Made by a program: the position numbers and the translations under genes. Shown one piece after another: positions 24,731-36,533 of a stretch of 64,000 nucleotides of DNA. Source of the DNA: Lingula anatina. Lineage: Eukaryota; Brachiopoda; Lingulata; Lingulida; Lingulidae. The notes below the pieces were generated by a model. The model searched no databases and was not told the origin of the DNA. It was given only the letters and a program-made list of their open reading frames with translations. Each line of letters opens with the position of its first letter. The first letter of the stretch is position 1. The stretch lies in contig NW_019774547.1 of assembly GCF_001039355.2 (NCBI RefSeq), positions 1 through 64,000 of the forward strand. The letters run 5' to 3'.

Positions 24731-25732
24731 ATAAAAATTATGTTTCAAATTCAGACAAGTGAAGTGGCATTTGACTGATAAGTTGATTTCAAATCTTTAA
24801 CAAAATGTACAATCAATTTGTAACCTGATATTAATGTGTTGGTATGATGCATAGACTTAAAATTGAAGGAACATTTGAAATCATTTTGTGACCCATTTCA
24901 CTCCAGTCACCTAGTGCAAGGAAATAATTGCTCATAATTTACTTTAATTATTTCAGATCTAAGTTTTATTAACATTTTCTTAATGGTATTTAAATCTGGC
25001 AATTGTTGCTGCAATTGTACCTAAGGAAATCCCCTCACACACCAGAAATCACCTAACCATAATAAACTATCATAATTAATGCCTCCACTTTTGGAAGATA
25101 ATCCCCAAAAAAATATCAGATAATTCCCCAAAATGCTCTGATCAAGCTCATAAAAGGACCTAATGAAATGAGTTCTAACAATGATCACAAACAATTTCAC
25201 TTTATCGCCCCTATTTTTTCAACAGCTGCCTGTAACATTTATCTGCTTGATCATTGAGCATTGATACTGGGTTGTGTATACATGTATTATAGTTATAGTC
25301 AACTGACTGATGGAGCTGTTTTCAGATACAGTTCTGCTTGATTTACACTTCCTTACAACACAGTATTTTCATCATAAGATACCAGAAAACAGCACTCCTA
25401 TTTCAAATCACAATTCTAGAAAAAGGGCAATTCAGATAACTATGTATAGTAAATTCATAATCAAACTGAACCCATGGAGGTCAAGTGACTGAATTCTTAA
25501 GTATAGTTTCAGGGTATGAAATTCGTATAAATTTGAAGCAGGACAGCAAGGCTGGCAACTTTAAAAAGTAGCAAGCCCTGACCAAAAGTAGCCAGTCCTG
25601 GATTTTTTTGGAAATTACCTGATTAAATCAATTGCAGGCAAGAACAATATTAAAACAAGGACTCTTAGTCTCAATGTGAATTTATTCAAGTAGATTCTTC
25701 ACTGCCAGCATCTGAAACGTTATGCTCTAAAC

Positions 25733-26490
25733 CTAAATTGGAAAAGTGTGATTCACCATGGACACAACCCAATTTTTTGTAACAGAAATATTAATTCCAT
25801 CTGACATAACAGTAATATAGATAGCCTGAGATAACTTGTCTTCAATCCTATTGTGCTCCACCTCTGCAACTGATAACATAAACTGTTTGGCACTATGTAC
25901 ATTTTTGTATGTTTGACCTATGTCAATGCTTTTTTTTCTCATCGAGCTCACACTGACACATAAAATCAGAAAGTGGTCAAGACTTGGGAAGTGCATGAAC
26001 AGTTTGTACCAGGTGCTGAACTTTATCCAAACTTGACTTATTGAGGGCTTGAATTGACTTTTCTGCAATACTTGTGCCAGAAGAGTCCTTTTTTGCTGAC
26101 AAATATTGCTCGGCATAACGATGGTGTCCGTTGGTCACTGCATGAGTAGCTAGCTAGTGAGTCATGCCTAAGGTTGCATGACTCGCCTATTACAAATGCT
26201 CCATGGGCATACTTATTAAATCTATGTGATTGTTTCCTAGAAACCAATGGTGCAAATATACTTCGACAGGTCTTGCAAAAAAGTTTGACATTTTCACTGT
26301 CAGTCTCATCACAAATAAACCAAGAAAATTCAGTTTTCCATGATAGCACAACTGACCTTTTCCTTTTGGTGTCATCATACACTTTATTTGACTGTCTGAT
26401 ATCTTCTCGTGTTCTTTTCTTACGTGCTGGGGCATCACATTCATTATAAGCACCAAAATACTTGTAGATTGTAGACTGCAACAGGGGTAA
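25733..26490 (-). pseudogene. Broken hAT-type transposase fragment (ZNF862-like)
   Basis: Two overlapping minus-strand frames continue one protein across a frameshift near 26100. The first has STIYKYFG, then WF..DE....KLFCKTC, a zinc-binding BED/TTF-like start, and FVIGESCNLRHDSLASY. The second has KKSIDIGQTYKN, AEVEHNRIEDKL and ITVMSDG, followed by a degenerate region. This order is typical of the hAT-derived proteins related to vertebrate ZNF862. There is no initiator ATG at the start, at least one frameshift, and the catalytic C-terminal half is missing. It is a fossil, not a working gene. Confidence 0.75.
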
Positions 26491-26549
26491 TCCTGACTGC
26501 GACTTCTTAGACGCGATCTTGTATAACCCACATGCATCATGACGTCATT

Positions 26550-29500
26550 CATTTATATTTTTCTTATGAGAAAGACATCGTATAGCTTATGTAAATGTTA
26601 AGAAAATTACTATTACAGATTATAGAAGAATCAAAACTTAAACTGCGTAATTAGACAAGATTGTGTTGTTCTGAACTTGAATGATCACACATCGTTCATT
26701 ATTTGCCTTGTAAACAAGCATGTAAATGCCACTTTTGAAACTTTGTAGCAGACACTTCATAACTTGGTGAAGGGTTTTTGGGCTAGGCATGCCGAAAAAA
26801 CAGTAAATAACCATGTACTTTCAGTTTACGTTCATTTGTTGAGAGTGCCGATTTCTGGGGGAGCCTCAATGTTTTTGTTTTATTTCAAGCAAATCTGCTT
26901 ATATGAACATACATATTGATAAAACATTATTATAAAGGCCAGAAATGACCAACGGACTGGCAACTTGTGGAAAGAGACAGCCCGGGCGATAATTGAGCTG
27001 CCCCAGGCTGTCGGACGGTCCTTGTTTCGTACCCTGATAGTTTGACAATGAATCAACCAACTTTGCATCAGAATCTTTGCTTGCTAAGCAGCTCATAAAC
27101 ACCCAATGGAAACCAGTAGGGTAAAATATCTGCCTTATCAATACAAAAAGTAAAATATTTAAAAGAAGAAAGGAGGAATGGCATTGCTTAAACATGTGGA
27201 GAAACAATCAAATTTAATGTTTCTAATCAGAAAGTCTTACAAATAAATCTGTGTCCAAGACCAAGGGGTTTTGAACATGAATGGGTTCCAGGTTCTCAGG
27301 AGAGAAATAGCATCTTATGCCCTGTGAACTATAACACCACATACATAGCTAATAAATAATACAAACTCTACATTGGTCCTCAAGGCAGAAGTGTTTAACT
27401 CTGGCTGCGTATGTGTTAATTAAAACTGTTCTTTGACTAACTTGAGGAAATAGACCAACCAATATAGTCCCATGGGGCCTGTCGTATTCACTATACCAAT
27501 ATTGAAGTAAAACATGGATCAATATAACGCTGATGACAATATTTTACACTGAAAAGTGAATGTTTTTAGCCAATACAGAAACTTGCATTAGCAACTAACC
27601 AAAGTTCCAGTCTCAAACGGAGACCTTTTGCTAGGCAGTGACAGGTCACCTTATTTATGAACAATATATTTTAATAAAAAAATTTTATGTCAACACAGAT
27701 TAACTTAATTTTAATCTTAAGATGGAGCAAAGCTGTCAAATGTATAGAAATAAAAGCAAAAAAAAAAAAAAAAAAAGATGAACAAACAGGGCAGCAAACC
27801 TGTCAAATGTACAGACAAAATGCAGACAATAATAATGCACAAATTAGGCCACTGTCAATTCTGATGCAATTAGCGACTCACAAAGGTCGGATTCCGAGGT
27901 GCTTGGTGGCAGCACAAGCATCACATTGTGTGCCGTGAGCACTTCTTATCGTCTGGTTATGTGGAAAAAACCTACTACGGTGATTTAGCCTTAAACTTTA
28001 TTCTTCTTGATCTACACTCGTTCCTCTCACTAGTTCATATTTCATTCTCTAAAATACTGAAAGTTGACTTTTAAATTATGACAAAATGTTTGGGTTGCCA
28101 TACCATATGAACTATATGAAAAACTATGGAGTAAGATGTTAAGACATTATCATTCCAGCTGCTCAAGTGTATAGCCTGTGGGCTTTGTGGAGTTGAGTGT
28201 ACATTATAACAGAACTCATTTCATTGAAAGCTTTCTACAATAACAGTAGAAAATTGAACAATTCACAACACCTTTGCCATTTCATGATTTCTTGTGGGAC
28301 TAAGGTACAAATCATATCTTATCTATGCCAAAACCAATGGCTTTCAATGAGACATGGTTTGGGACATATTCCTCAACTGATAGAAATATGAAATAGTTTT
28401 AAATCCTATTATTAGTATTAATTTTCTTAAATTGTTCTCTCATAATCACTGGTCTGAAAATTGGTGTTGCAGACAGATGTACATTATTAAATTTATATAA
28501 TTTAAGGCAGCAACTTACTATAGTTTTTATGGGTCCGAGTTATTTTCCAGTTAGTGGAGAAATTTTAATATAGCTTTTTTAATGTTATCTTTTATTATTA
28601 TCAACGGATCAACAAAACGTCATACACAGCCTCATAATTCTACCTCTAAGCCATATTTCTTTACTTTTATGATTCAGATGATAGAAATTAACTTTTGTTT
28701 TGAAATATGTCATTCAATTTTCATTGTAATACAAGTTTTTATCGGTATGAAACCCTCTTCTTCATAGGACCTGATTACTTTAAATTAACAGAATAACAAT
28801 TTTCATGATCTCTGAAACTGACATTTGATTATTTGATGTATTATATCAGAAAGCATAACCATTTATAAATATGTTACAAACATCATTCACAGGTGACATG
28901 CCTCAAGTAAAGAGGCTGAAAAAGGATTCAGTTCCTAAGCATTTTTCCAAGGAAACGAGGTGCTGCCCAGAATTCTCAATCTGATAGGTCCCTCATACAG
29001 AAACGGAGGAAAATGCAGCTTGAAACCCAAACAAAGAACTTGATATGAAGGTGATTTAGGAAGGCTTTTGGATGCATAGGACATGTTTTATTTTACATAA
29101 TTTTGTTTTTGTCATAAGACAGAGTATAAGCTTACAAATACGTGGAAGAAAAAATAACAGTGTTACGGTAATGTGCCATGAATTTCAAGGAACTTAGAAC
29201 TTCATTTGCAGGAGATCTTCAGGGGGAGATCATTATTTCAATCCCCTCCCCCTTTGAATTTTGTAAATATATATATTTTCATTTTATCTTTAACCCTCCT
29301 ACCCCGCTCACAGCACTTAGAAAAGTTGGACTCCCAGTAATTTTTTAAAAAGTTACAGATGGTAATTTTAGAAGGCCTGATGCCCAATCCTGGAAAAAAC
29401 CCTGCATGCAACAAATGTTGCTATTTAAGTGCGTAATGTTAAATATGCTGCATCCAGTTTACAATGTAAGGTTGCAATTAGGCTTATCTTGACCCCTTTC

Positions 29501-30990
29501 CTCTATCTCGAGGTATGTTTCTTACCGAAAAGACGATTTTCAAGGATTATTAACAAAAAGAAAGTTGAATAATATGAAAATTGCATTTGATTCTCAAGAA
29601 ATTGGTGATCCGAATGGCCAGAAAGCTGAAAAGTTTATGTCACAGACTGTGACATCCTGAAAAATGAGGCCACTATTTCACAGCATACCTGATGTAGGCA
29701 CTCTTGAAATTGTACAGGGTGCCATAAAATAACTTTGGAACAGACTACTAGCCCACCCCAACTTACAATATGGTTTGTGGTCAACCCTAGAAATATCTAA
29801 TAAAATGATGTGTATCATATAACCAAATTGTTTTTAAGACTCGATACTTAATTTTGCTACTTGGGGTTGCTCTCACTTAAAATGCCAAAAGTGTTTTGAG
29901 CATGGCCCTATCATGCAATAACTCACAATATTGGATATTCTTTCTGTGTAAGACAGAAAAAAAAACAACATTTTGGGAGAAATAATAAACTTTGTCTCAA
30001 ATTAATAGGTAGCTACCGTAAGTTAAATTCTCCCCTGCATTGACCCCCTGGGTTAAACACCCTTAAAAATCACTGGGTCATCTCTCAAGAAACACAATTA
30101 AAGACACAAAATGTAGGATTGAGGAATGCTTCAATTAAAACTTTCAAAACATAAAATTACAGATAAATGACCTTAATTAGTATCCCCCCAAAATATCACA
30201 TCCACCATTCCCTGTCCAACCTTGGTAAACAGTCATCTTGACATAGTTTGAAAAGAGCGGGAGTCATGGCTCGAGCCTTGCCATACCTGTAAGTTGAGGC
30301 AATGGAAATGAATGGCATATCTAGTTCTAAAGTGTCAGGAAAGGAAGATTATAGGTTGGTAAATCAGGAGAAAATACTGTTTACCCCAGGATGTATATCA
30401 TATAAATATGCTGCTGCAGTTTATAATGTAATGTAATTAATTTTATATGAATTCTGGGGGAAAAAATCCTCCTTTGTGTACCTTTAAGTTGTTTTGATAA
30501 CTATCACCACCATTTCACATAATGAACAAGTTACAACAGTTGCTATATACCTTCACATGGCCAAAAAAATGATACCCTACAGGACACACTTTCCTGACAT
30601 GTTTTTGCATTATGATATTTACCATGTGGCCTGAAAAAATACAGATATATAAATACAGAATATCAATCTACATAATCTGAGTAACACATATTTGGTAGTC
30701 TGAGTGAATGGCAAAACTTTTTTACAAAAATAAATGACAGGGGCTGGTTTAATAAAAGAATAATAGCCCAAAATTGGTGTAAACTTTTAAAAATAAAATT
30801 GTCTACTTCAGTTCAAGATAAATTCATAGTCTCCTTAAATAAATATTGAAACACTACTCACATCTTCCACATTATAAACAGGTGTAATATTTCTTTAAAT
30901 TGGACTGGTATTGGCTTATCTTTTTAAAACTAGACTAAAATTTTGTTCTAAAAGTTTAGACCTGTTTTGGGCTTAAGTATGGTAAAACAG
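26550..30990. other. Intergenic, short repeat pieces only
   Basis: No supported gene. Pieces of family A occur at about 27720-27880. 29585-29705 is an inverted match to 51590-51725 (GGCCAGAAAGCTGAAAAG and its complement), a further dispersed pair. An A-run lies at 27758-27775. Confidence 0.5.
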
Positions 30991-30994
30991 GACC

Positions 30995-31513
30995 GGGCCC
31001 CCATTTCGGAAAAAAACTTAAGTCGGGTTACCAGACTAAGAGCTTGATTAACAATGTAATAAAGTCCTTACGTCACTAAGTCCCGTTTCTCGAAGAATCT
31101 AAAAGGTCGCTTACACAGTTTTTTTTTCAGCTGCTAGTCAATGATGTCTAGCCTCCTCGGGACTTCACCCAGCCGATTGGGGGTTTGTTTATGTTTTTGA
31201 GCGCTAGACATCCGACAGCAGTGTCTAGGACAAGCTAATGTTTTACTGTTACTTTGAAGTTGTATTGAAGTTAAACTAATCGATAAAGTTCAAAAACAAT
31301 CTTTGTTTATGTTTTGACTGATTTTTAAAGTTGATAAATGATCATTCTCAGCCAAAAGAGGCCATGAATATCCTGTCGACTACGGTAAGCACACCGAGGA
31401 CATTAGATTCTTTGTAAAACACCCCTAGTCGACTGTAGCGTAGTTGACCTAGCTAGGTCACTCAGCTAGAGCTAGTCACCTACTGTTTTAAGATTCTTTA
31501 TGAAACGGGGGCC
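30995..31513. mobile_element. ~520-base inverted-repeat element (MITE)
   Basis: Left end GGGCCCCCATTTCGGAAAAA and the complement of the right end GGCCCCCGTTTCATAAAGAA form imperfect terminal inverted repeats of about 25 bases, continuing as ACTTAAGT/TCTTAAAA. A second, rearranged copy lies at about 45511-46163. No coding capacity. No target duplication was recognised, so the superfamily stays open. Confidence 0.7.
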
Positions 31514-33180
31514 AGCACAATATCTCCAAGACTTCTTTTTTTATGTGCAACTTACATGCAAACTACTTTTTTGATGAAAATACAACAAATAAGGATCATT
31601 ATTCAACAACAGTCTTAAAAACATAACTGCTTGCTTGTTTCCCTGCAAAGACTATTGTTATTGTGCTAAGTTCCCTTTCTTCCTAGAAAAAGTTTCTGCC
31701 ATTTATCATAAAACAAAAGAGAATAAAGCACAGAAAAAGACATAATTCACTTCTTGTTTGTGCCCCAAGCTGAGCTCATTATGCAAAAAGTGGCTTCCTG
31801 TGGTTTAAAAATTTTAGAAATGTTCTGTATATTTCCATTAAGGGTATTGTAAGCCTTTATCATCATCCAGATACCAAAAAAGAGTTTTTTTCTGCATCTA
31901 ATTATTCAACTAGAGATCAGAGAGGTGATACTATCTCCAGATATTGTACAACCAGCTGGAGTAAGCGCATTCCTATGGAAAAAAGATACCACCTATAGTA
32001 TTGTGCTTAACAAGCTTTATGAAATGCAATAAACTAGAGTTCTCATTTTTTTATTTTAGTTATTTATTTTTTTTTTAATAGAAAATTACAATTTATAAAA
32101 AATTCCTGGGGAAAAGTAAAAGGTCAAATCCAAGGTTGCGAGAAAATTGTGAATATAAGACTTTCCATCCAAGTTCAATAGTAAATATAAAAGCTTGAAT
32201 ATAAGCTAAGTGTGGTTCATGGCCGAAGTTCAAATTCAAGGTCCCAGGTAGACTGTCAATATATGAGTTCCTATTCAAGTTCAATTGTAAATATAGGCAT
32301 ATCTCTGTCAGTTTTGTAGATACAAGGTCAGGAAATTTGCCAAGTTCAGTTCATGGTAAAAAGTAAGTCAAAGGTCAAATTCAAGGTCATAGGAAGACTG
32401 TCAATATATGATTTCCTATTCAAGTTCAATATTGTAATCTGCCAATCAATCCGACCAAAAAAATTATATTATAAAATTAATTTTTTCTGGACTCAAACAT
32501 TTAGTCCAAATGTCAAAATCATGCGATGGAATTTTTTTCTTGTTCCAATTGTTCAACCACATCGTCGCCAAGACTCGGTAAATTTTCAAGCCAGTGAAAT
32601 AGATGCTGTATGCCTCAGCCCTTTGTCAATTGTTGTCCTTTCAATAGCTCTTGTCAATGAGTAAGAAACAAATAACTGAAGATGTAATCAGGAAGCGAAA
32701 TGTACTTGTCATTTCCTTTGTCCCTGATGACAATCATAGTGCTTATAGATATATAATTTGTGTTAATTTAACAGACTTGTCCTCGCTGATTGATTTGTCA
32801 TGCTCGTAACTGGGGGGGGGGGATTTTGAAGAATTTAAAGAAAGGTCTGTTCTGGATGAAACCAAACAGTAGGTAGGATATGTTGTAAACACCTTCAGAT
32901 AGACCATGTATAGGGCTTGCAAGCAATAAAAAGTTTGGGAAGAAAAAGCAATTTATTTTCAATAGTGACTATGGGCGTATCTCTGCCAGTTTTGGAGTTA
33001 TAAGGGAAAATATGCAAAGTTCAGTTCATGGTGAATAGTTATTTCACATTTCATTATGCTTGACCTTGAATTACAAAACACTGACAGGGATGGGCTATTC
33101 AACACCTGACAAGTACAAATTACATCTGGCAGGTAATGCTTTCCTTTTGATCAAATCAATTCCTACAAGTTCCGAGACCC
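31514..33180. repeat. Non-coding with short dispersed repeats
   Basis: Contains repeats of the type TCTCTGCCAGTTTTG...CAGTTCATGGTGAAAAG (about 32292-32420 and 32970-33035), which recur at 41710-41800 and 47325-47420, often followed by TCAAGGTC...GACTGTCAATATATG. A G-run lies at 32812-32822. No gene seen. Confidence 0.55.
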
Positions 33181-33182
33181 CA

Positions 33183-33413
33183 TTCCCACACCTAGATTAA
33201 TCTAACAGGATCGACCCATCTCCAAGGGGTTTCTCGCTAAGTTGCTTTCAGCTTAAGCAGCTTAGAAGACTGGCAAGCCTAGTGGAGCTGCTAAACGATA
33301 GTTTATAACCCCCAGTAGGTGTGCCAGACTTCAGAGTCGCTTAAGCTGAAAGCAATTGTAAGAAACCCCTTGCAGATGGGTCAATCCTGCTAAATCAATC
33401 TAGGTATGGGAAC
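33183..33413. mobile_element. 231-base MITE with 74-base inverted repeats
   Basis: The left arm starts TTCCCACACCTAGATTAATC and runs through CCATCTCCAAGGGGTTTCT to CTTTCAGCTTAAGC. The right arm is its imperfect reverse complement. The whole could fold into one long hairpin with a loop of about 80 bases. No open frame. Class not assigned. Confidence 0.85.
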
Positions 33414-33849
33414 AGGGTTGATACAATGATAATGGGGTTGATACAATAATTCTGTAACAGACTACTAGTATAGCAGTCTCTGTGGTGAGAGAATAATTAA
33501 TATCAAATTATAGAGATCACTTAAGAAAAGGCCATTTTTGCTAGTGTGAATTCAGGCACTTTCAGAATATTCCCCATGAATTAACAACTAACAGGTGAAC
33601 AATGCAGTAAATCTGACAAAAATAGCTATTTATTTAAGTGCCATGGAAAATTTGGTGCTAAGACCCCCGCTAGGAAATAACAGTATCAATGAGCAACAAT
33701 GGACTGCGGAATTCAACATATGCAATTACTTCTATTTTGGTCAACTTTCAACATACATAAACTGATTCAATTAAATCAACATTTTTTGTATCTTTGAGAT
33801 TATCTTTTATACTGTTTTTGAGTTTGAATTAAAGGGATAACAACTGTTG

Positions 33850-34020
33850 TGTATTGGTATAGCAGCCAGGACCCTCTTATAAATGTCAGGTAGATCGACC
33901 CCCCCCCTCCCCCATCTACTCACATCAGTCTGATGAAGGCCTTTGCCCAGGTTGGTCGTAAGCTAACGGTATGAAAATATTTCGGCTTGTGTTTGATAAT
34001 TTTCATTTATGATCTAACTA
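33850..34020 (+). repeat. Penelope-like 3' tail with CTGATGA motif
   Basis: A C-rich run (33900-33913) is followed by CAGTCTGATGAAGGCC and later GGTCGTAAGCTAACGGTATGAAAATATTTCGGC. This resembles the tail next to the Penelope-like fragment at 47226. Weak assignment. Confidence 0.35.
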
Positions 34021-34499
34021 CCAAGCTGATAAACATTTTTGCTCATTTATTTTATACATTGCATTTTGAGGTCAGAAGTGAATATATATAGCTTAGTCGA
34101 ACTCCTTTTTACAGAAGCAAAAACTGTGTCAGGGAATACCGTAGCTTGCATGCTTTTATATTACTGAATAATTTCACAAACCACATGCCTTTCTAAAACT
34201 TGACAGCTATCAAGGCTCTACCAGAGATGCCCCATTTCCTCTTTGCTTTTGAAGGTTTAAATTTAGAATACAACATGTGTTTGTGATCTCACAAAACAGT
34301 CGTTGTTTCTAAATCTGGTAAGGTTTTACTGATATTTGACACTAATAGGCAGCAGAATATGGGAGGATACCATAGGTTTTGCATCTTATTCTCTCAAGTT
34401 GTTCCTTCTCAGATGTGTACTGCTGTCAAATTCAGCTACAGCATTTGCCACTGATTTTTCAGAAAGTACCACTGGCTTGTAACTAACCCGTTAACCATC

Positions 34500-35110
34500 C
34501 TGTCACTAGCGTATATATCCAAAAATGAACAGTGAAAAGGAACATTTCACACAAAAAACTGCATAGCTTTTGCTGGTTTTCCAAATAATGATATATTTAA
34601 TTCCAAAGAAAGTCTTTCAATTTCTTGCATAATAAGTAACATAGTTTTTCTTTAATCTGCTTATGGTGGTAGCGCACAAAATAGGTATTTTTCAATAGTG
34701 CATTATCACCACCTGTGTTAAAAGTAACAAGGACATATAAAAAATGCAACGAGTAAAGCGCTTCAGGGCCAGTGGAGATTTGAATATCACATACTGCAAA
34801 TGTCAGTATGTTTAAAGTTTTAATTCACAAAAAATTACTTTCGAAAAAAATGTTACTCCAGATTGTTTTGCAACACGGGCTTTATTTCAGGTATAAGAAT
34901 CATTCCTGTAAGTAATGTGGCAATGCACTACATAGTTTTTTTCTCAATTTTAATGTAATTTAACATAATGTTTAACACTAATCACTTCCATTTTTAATAG
35001 GCACCACAGGTAACATGGGCAGTTAGAAAATTTAAGAAGCAAAGGGCTGAAGGCCCATGGATGTTTAAAGACCCTCCTTGAAAATATTAATATGTGAAAA
35101 AGTTGTAAAC
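34500..35110 (+). repeat. Decayed repeat family A copy
   Basis: Shows the family order: AAAAACTGCATAGCTTTTGC, the TTTTTCTTTAAT...GGTGGTAGCGC segment, CTTCAGGGCC, then TGCAAATGTCAGTATG. No coding capacity. Confidence 0.5.
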
Positions 35111-36331
35111 TTTTTTTAACCTAAAACCCATTTCGTGCCTTTGCCAGCTGCAGATTTTATACTGCTCAGACTGTAGTCCCCCTAAAATTCCTCAAACTTC
35201 TGAGCATTTAAAAATGCCCAAGCATCGATGGCATTCAATTAATATATCCCAAAATAAGTTAAAGGAGGAAAATAAAAGACTTTCCAATAATAACTGCGAG
35301 CCAGGTCATTTTTAAGGTCTTTAATTGCATGATTTGCCTTAACTGATCTCCACTGTAACCTTTAGATGTCAATGAAACAAAAATCACAGAAAACATTTCT
35401 CCAAAATGCTTGAAATTTGCTTTTTTTTTTTTTTTTTTTGCAGGTGTAATTATTTCCATGCCACTTTTAGACTTTTCAGTTGAAAATAATTTACATACCA
35501 GTAATAAGTCCATTTTCAATTTAAGTTAATTTTGTTCTTTCAAATTACCAGACCAGTCTGCAACCACATGCATAGGCATTTGGAATCTGACTGGCACCTA
35601 TTCTTTTTCTCTCCTCCTATCATTATGTTATAAATGTGACAAAATGAAAGCATGTGTATGATTATTTTCCCAGTGCAGGATTGGCAAGTGGAAGTGTAGA
35701 ATCTACCAAAAGGACATTCAAGCATTTTTTTTTTCTTTTGAGGGGGAGGGGGGGAATCCCCATGAAAAAAGGGACTTTTGACTTACAACGCCTTCGAAGC
35801 CTTCGACAAACTAAGAAATGCACCTCAGATTCCTTATATATTATGTTCAACATCTGTGACAGCCAAGTGTGCAAACCATGTGACATGGTTACCAGACAGA
35901 GAAGCGAAGGTTGCATAACAAGTTTTAAGCACATGGTCTCTGAGCCAAGCTACTGCAGAGTGAATACAATGTCATCTGCAGAAATAATTGCTTCCAGACT
36001 TCCAAAAGAGAGGGTCACGTTGAAGAAAAGTGCTCATTTTTAATTGGTGGCCCTGATAAAAGGTGGATTGTGATAATCAGTATTATCATACTCAAGCTGT
36101 ATTTCAGTCCTATGAATCACCTCCACAAGTTTTAAAAATAATAAGTAACTAAATGAAATGCACATAGGCACCTATAATAACTGATTTGGTAGACTATCAG
36201 AAAAAGTGTCTAGAACTACCCTGCTGTCCATGGTTAGTGACAAAAGACAAAAAGAAGAAAAAGATGCTTTGCAACCTTCATGCAATAATTTCAATATAAG
36301 TACATTAGGAAAGATTAAATTTTTAAATTAC

Positions 36332-36533
36332 CTTTCCATACAATTCTTTATGTGGTCCCCATAAGACAACCCCACCAGCTCCCTTCACATAAGCCAGTTT
36401 TTCTTCCTCTTCTTTTGCATCTCCAGGTTTTCTCTTTTTTTCTTTCCCTCCAGGCATTTGTAAAATCTGGCTGTGATCAGCACCCAGGCCCATCCCCTTA
36501 GGGCGCACAATGGCATCCACTGGAGTCACTATT
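36332..36533 (-). CDS. GPKOW: GPKOW exon 5 (RPKG motif and first KOW start)
   Basis: 202 bases between ATTTCAG and GTAATT. One base completes a Gln codon, followed by 67 codons, ending in phase 0 after LYGK. A Lys/Glu-rich linker separates the two conserved parts. Confidence 0.85.

Noticed and set aside
28890-29040. Lys-rich plus-strand stretch (QVKRLKKDS...) after a CAG
   Set aside because: Short, broken by stops, and no matching donor or conserved motif.
35654-36043. 129-codon plus-strand frame
   Set aside because: Crosses a T-run and G-run, no domain, no splice context; treated as chance.
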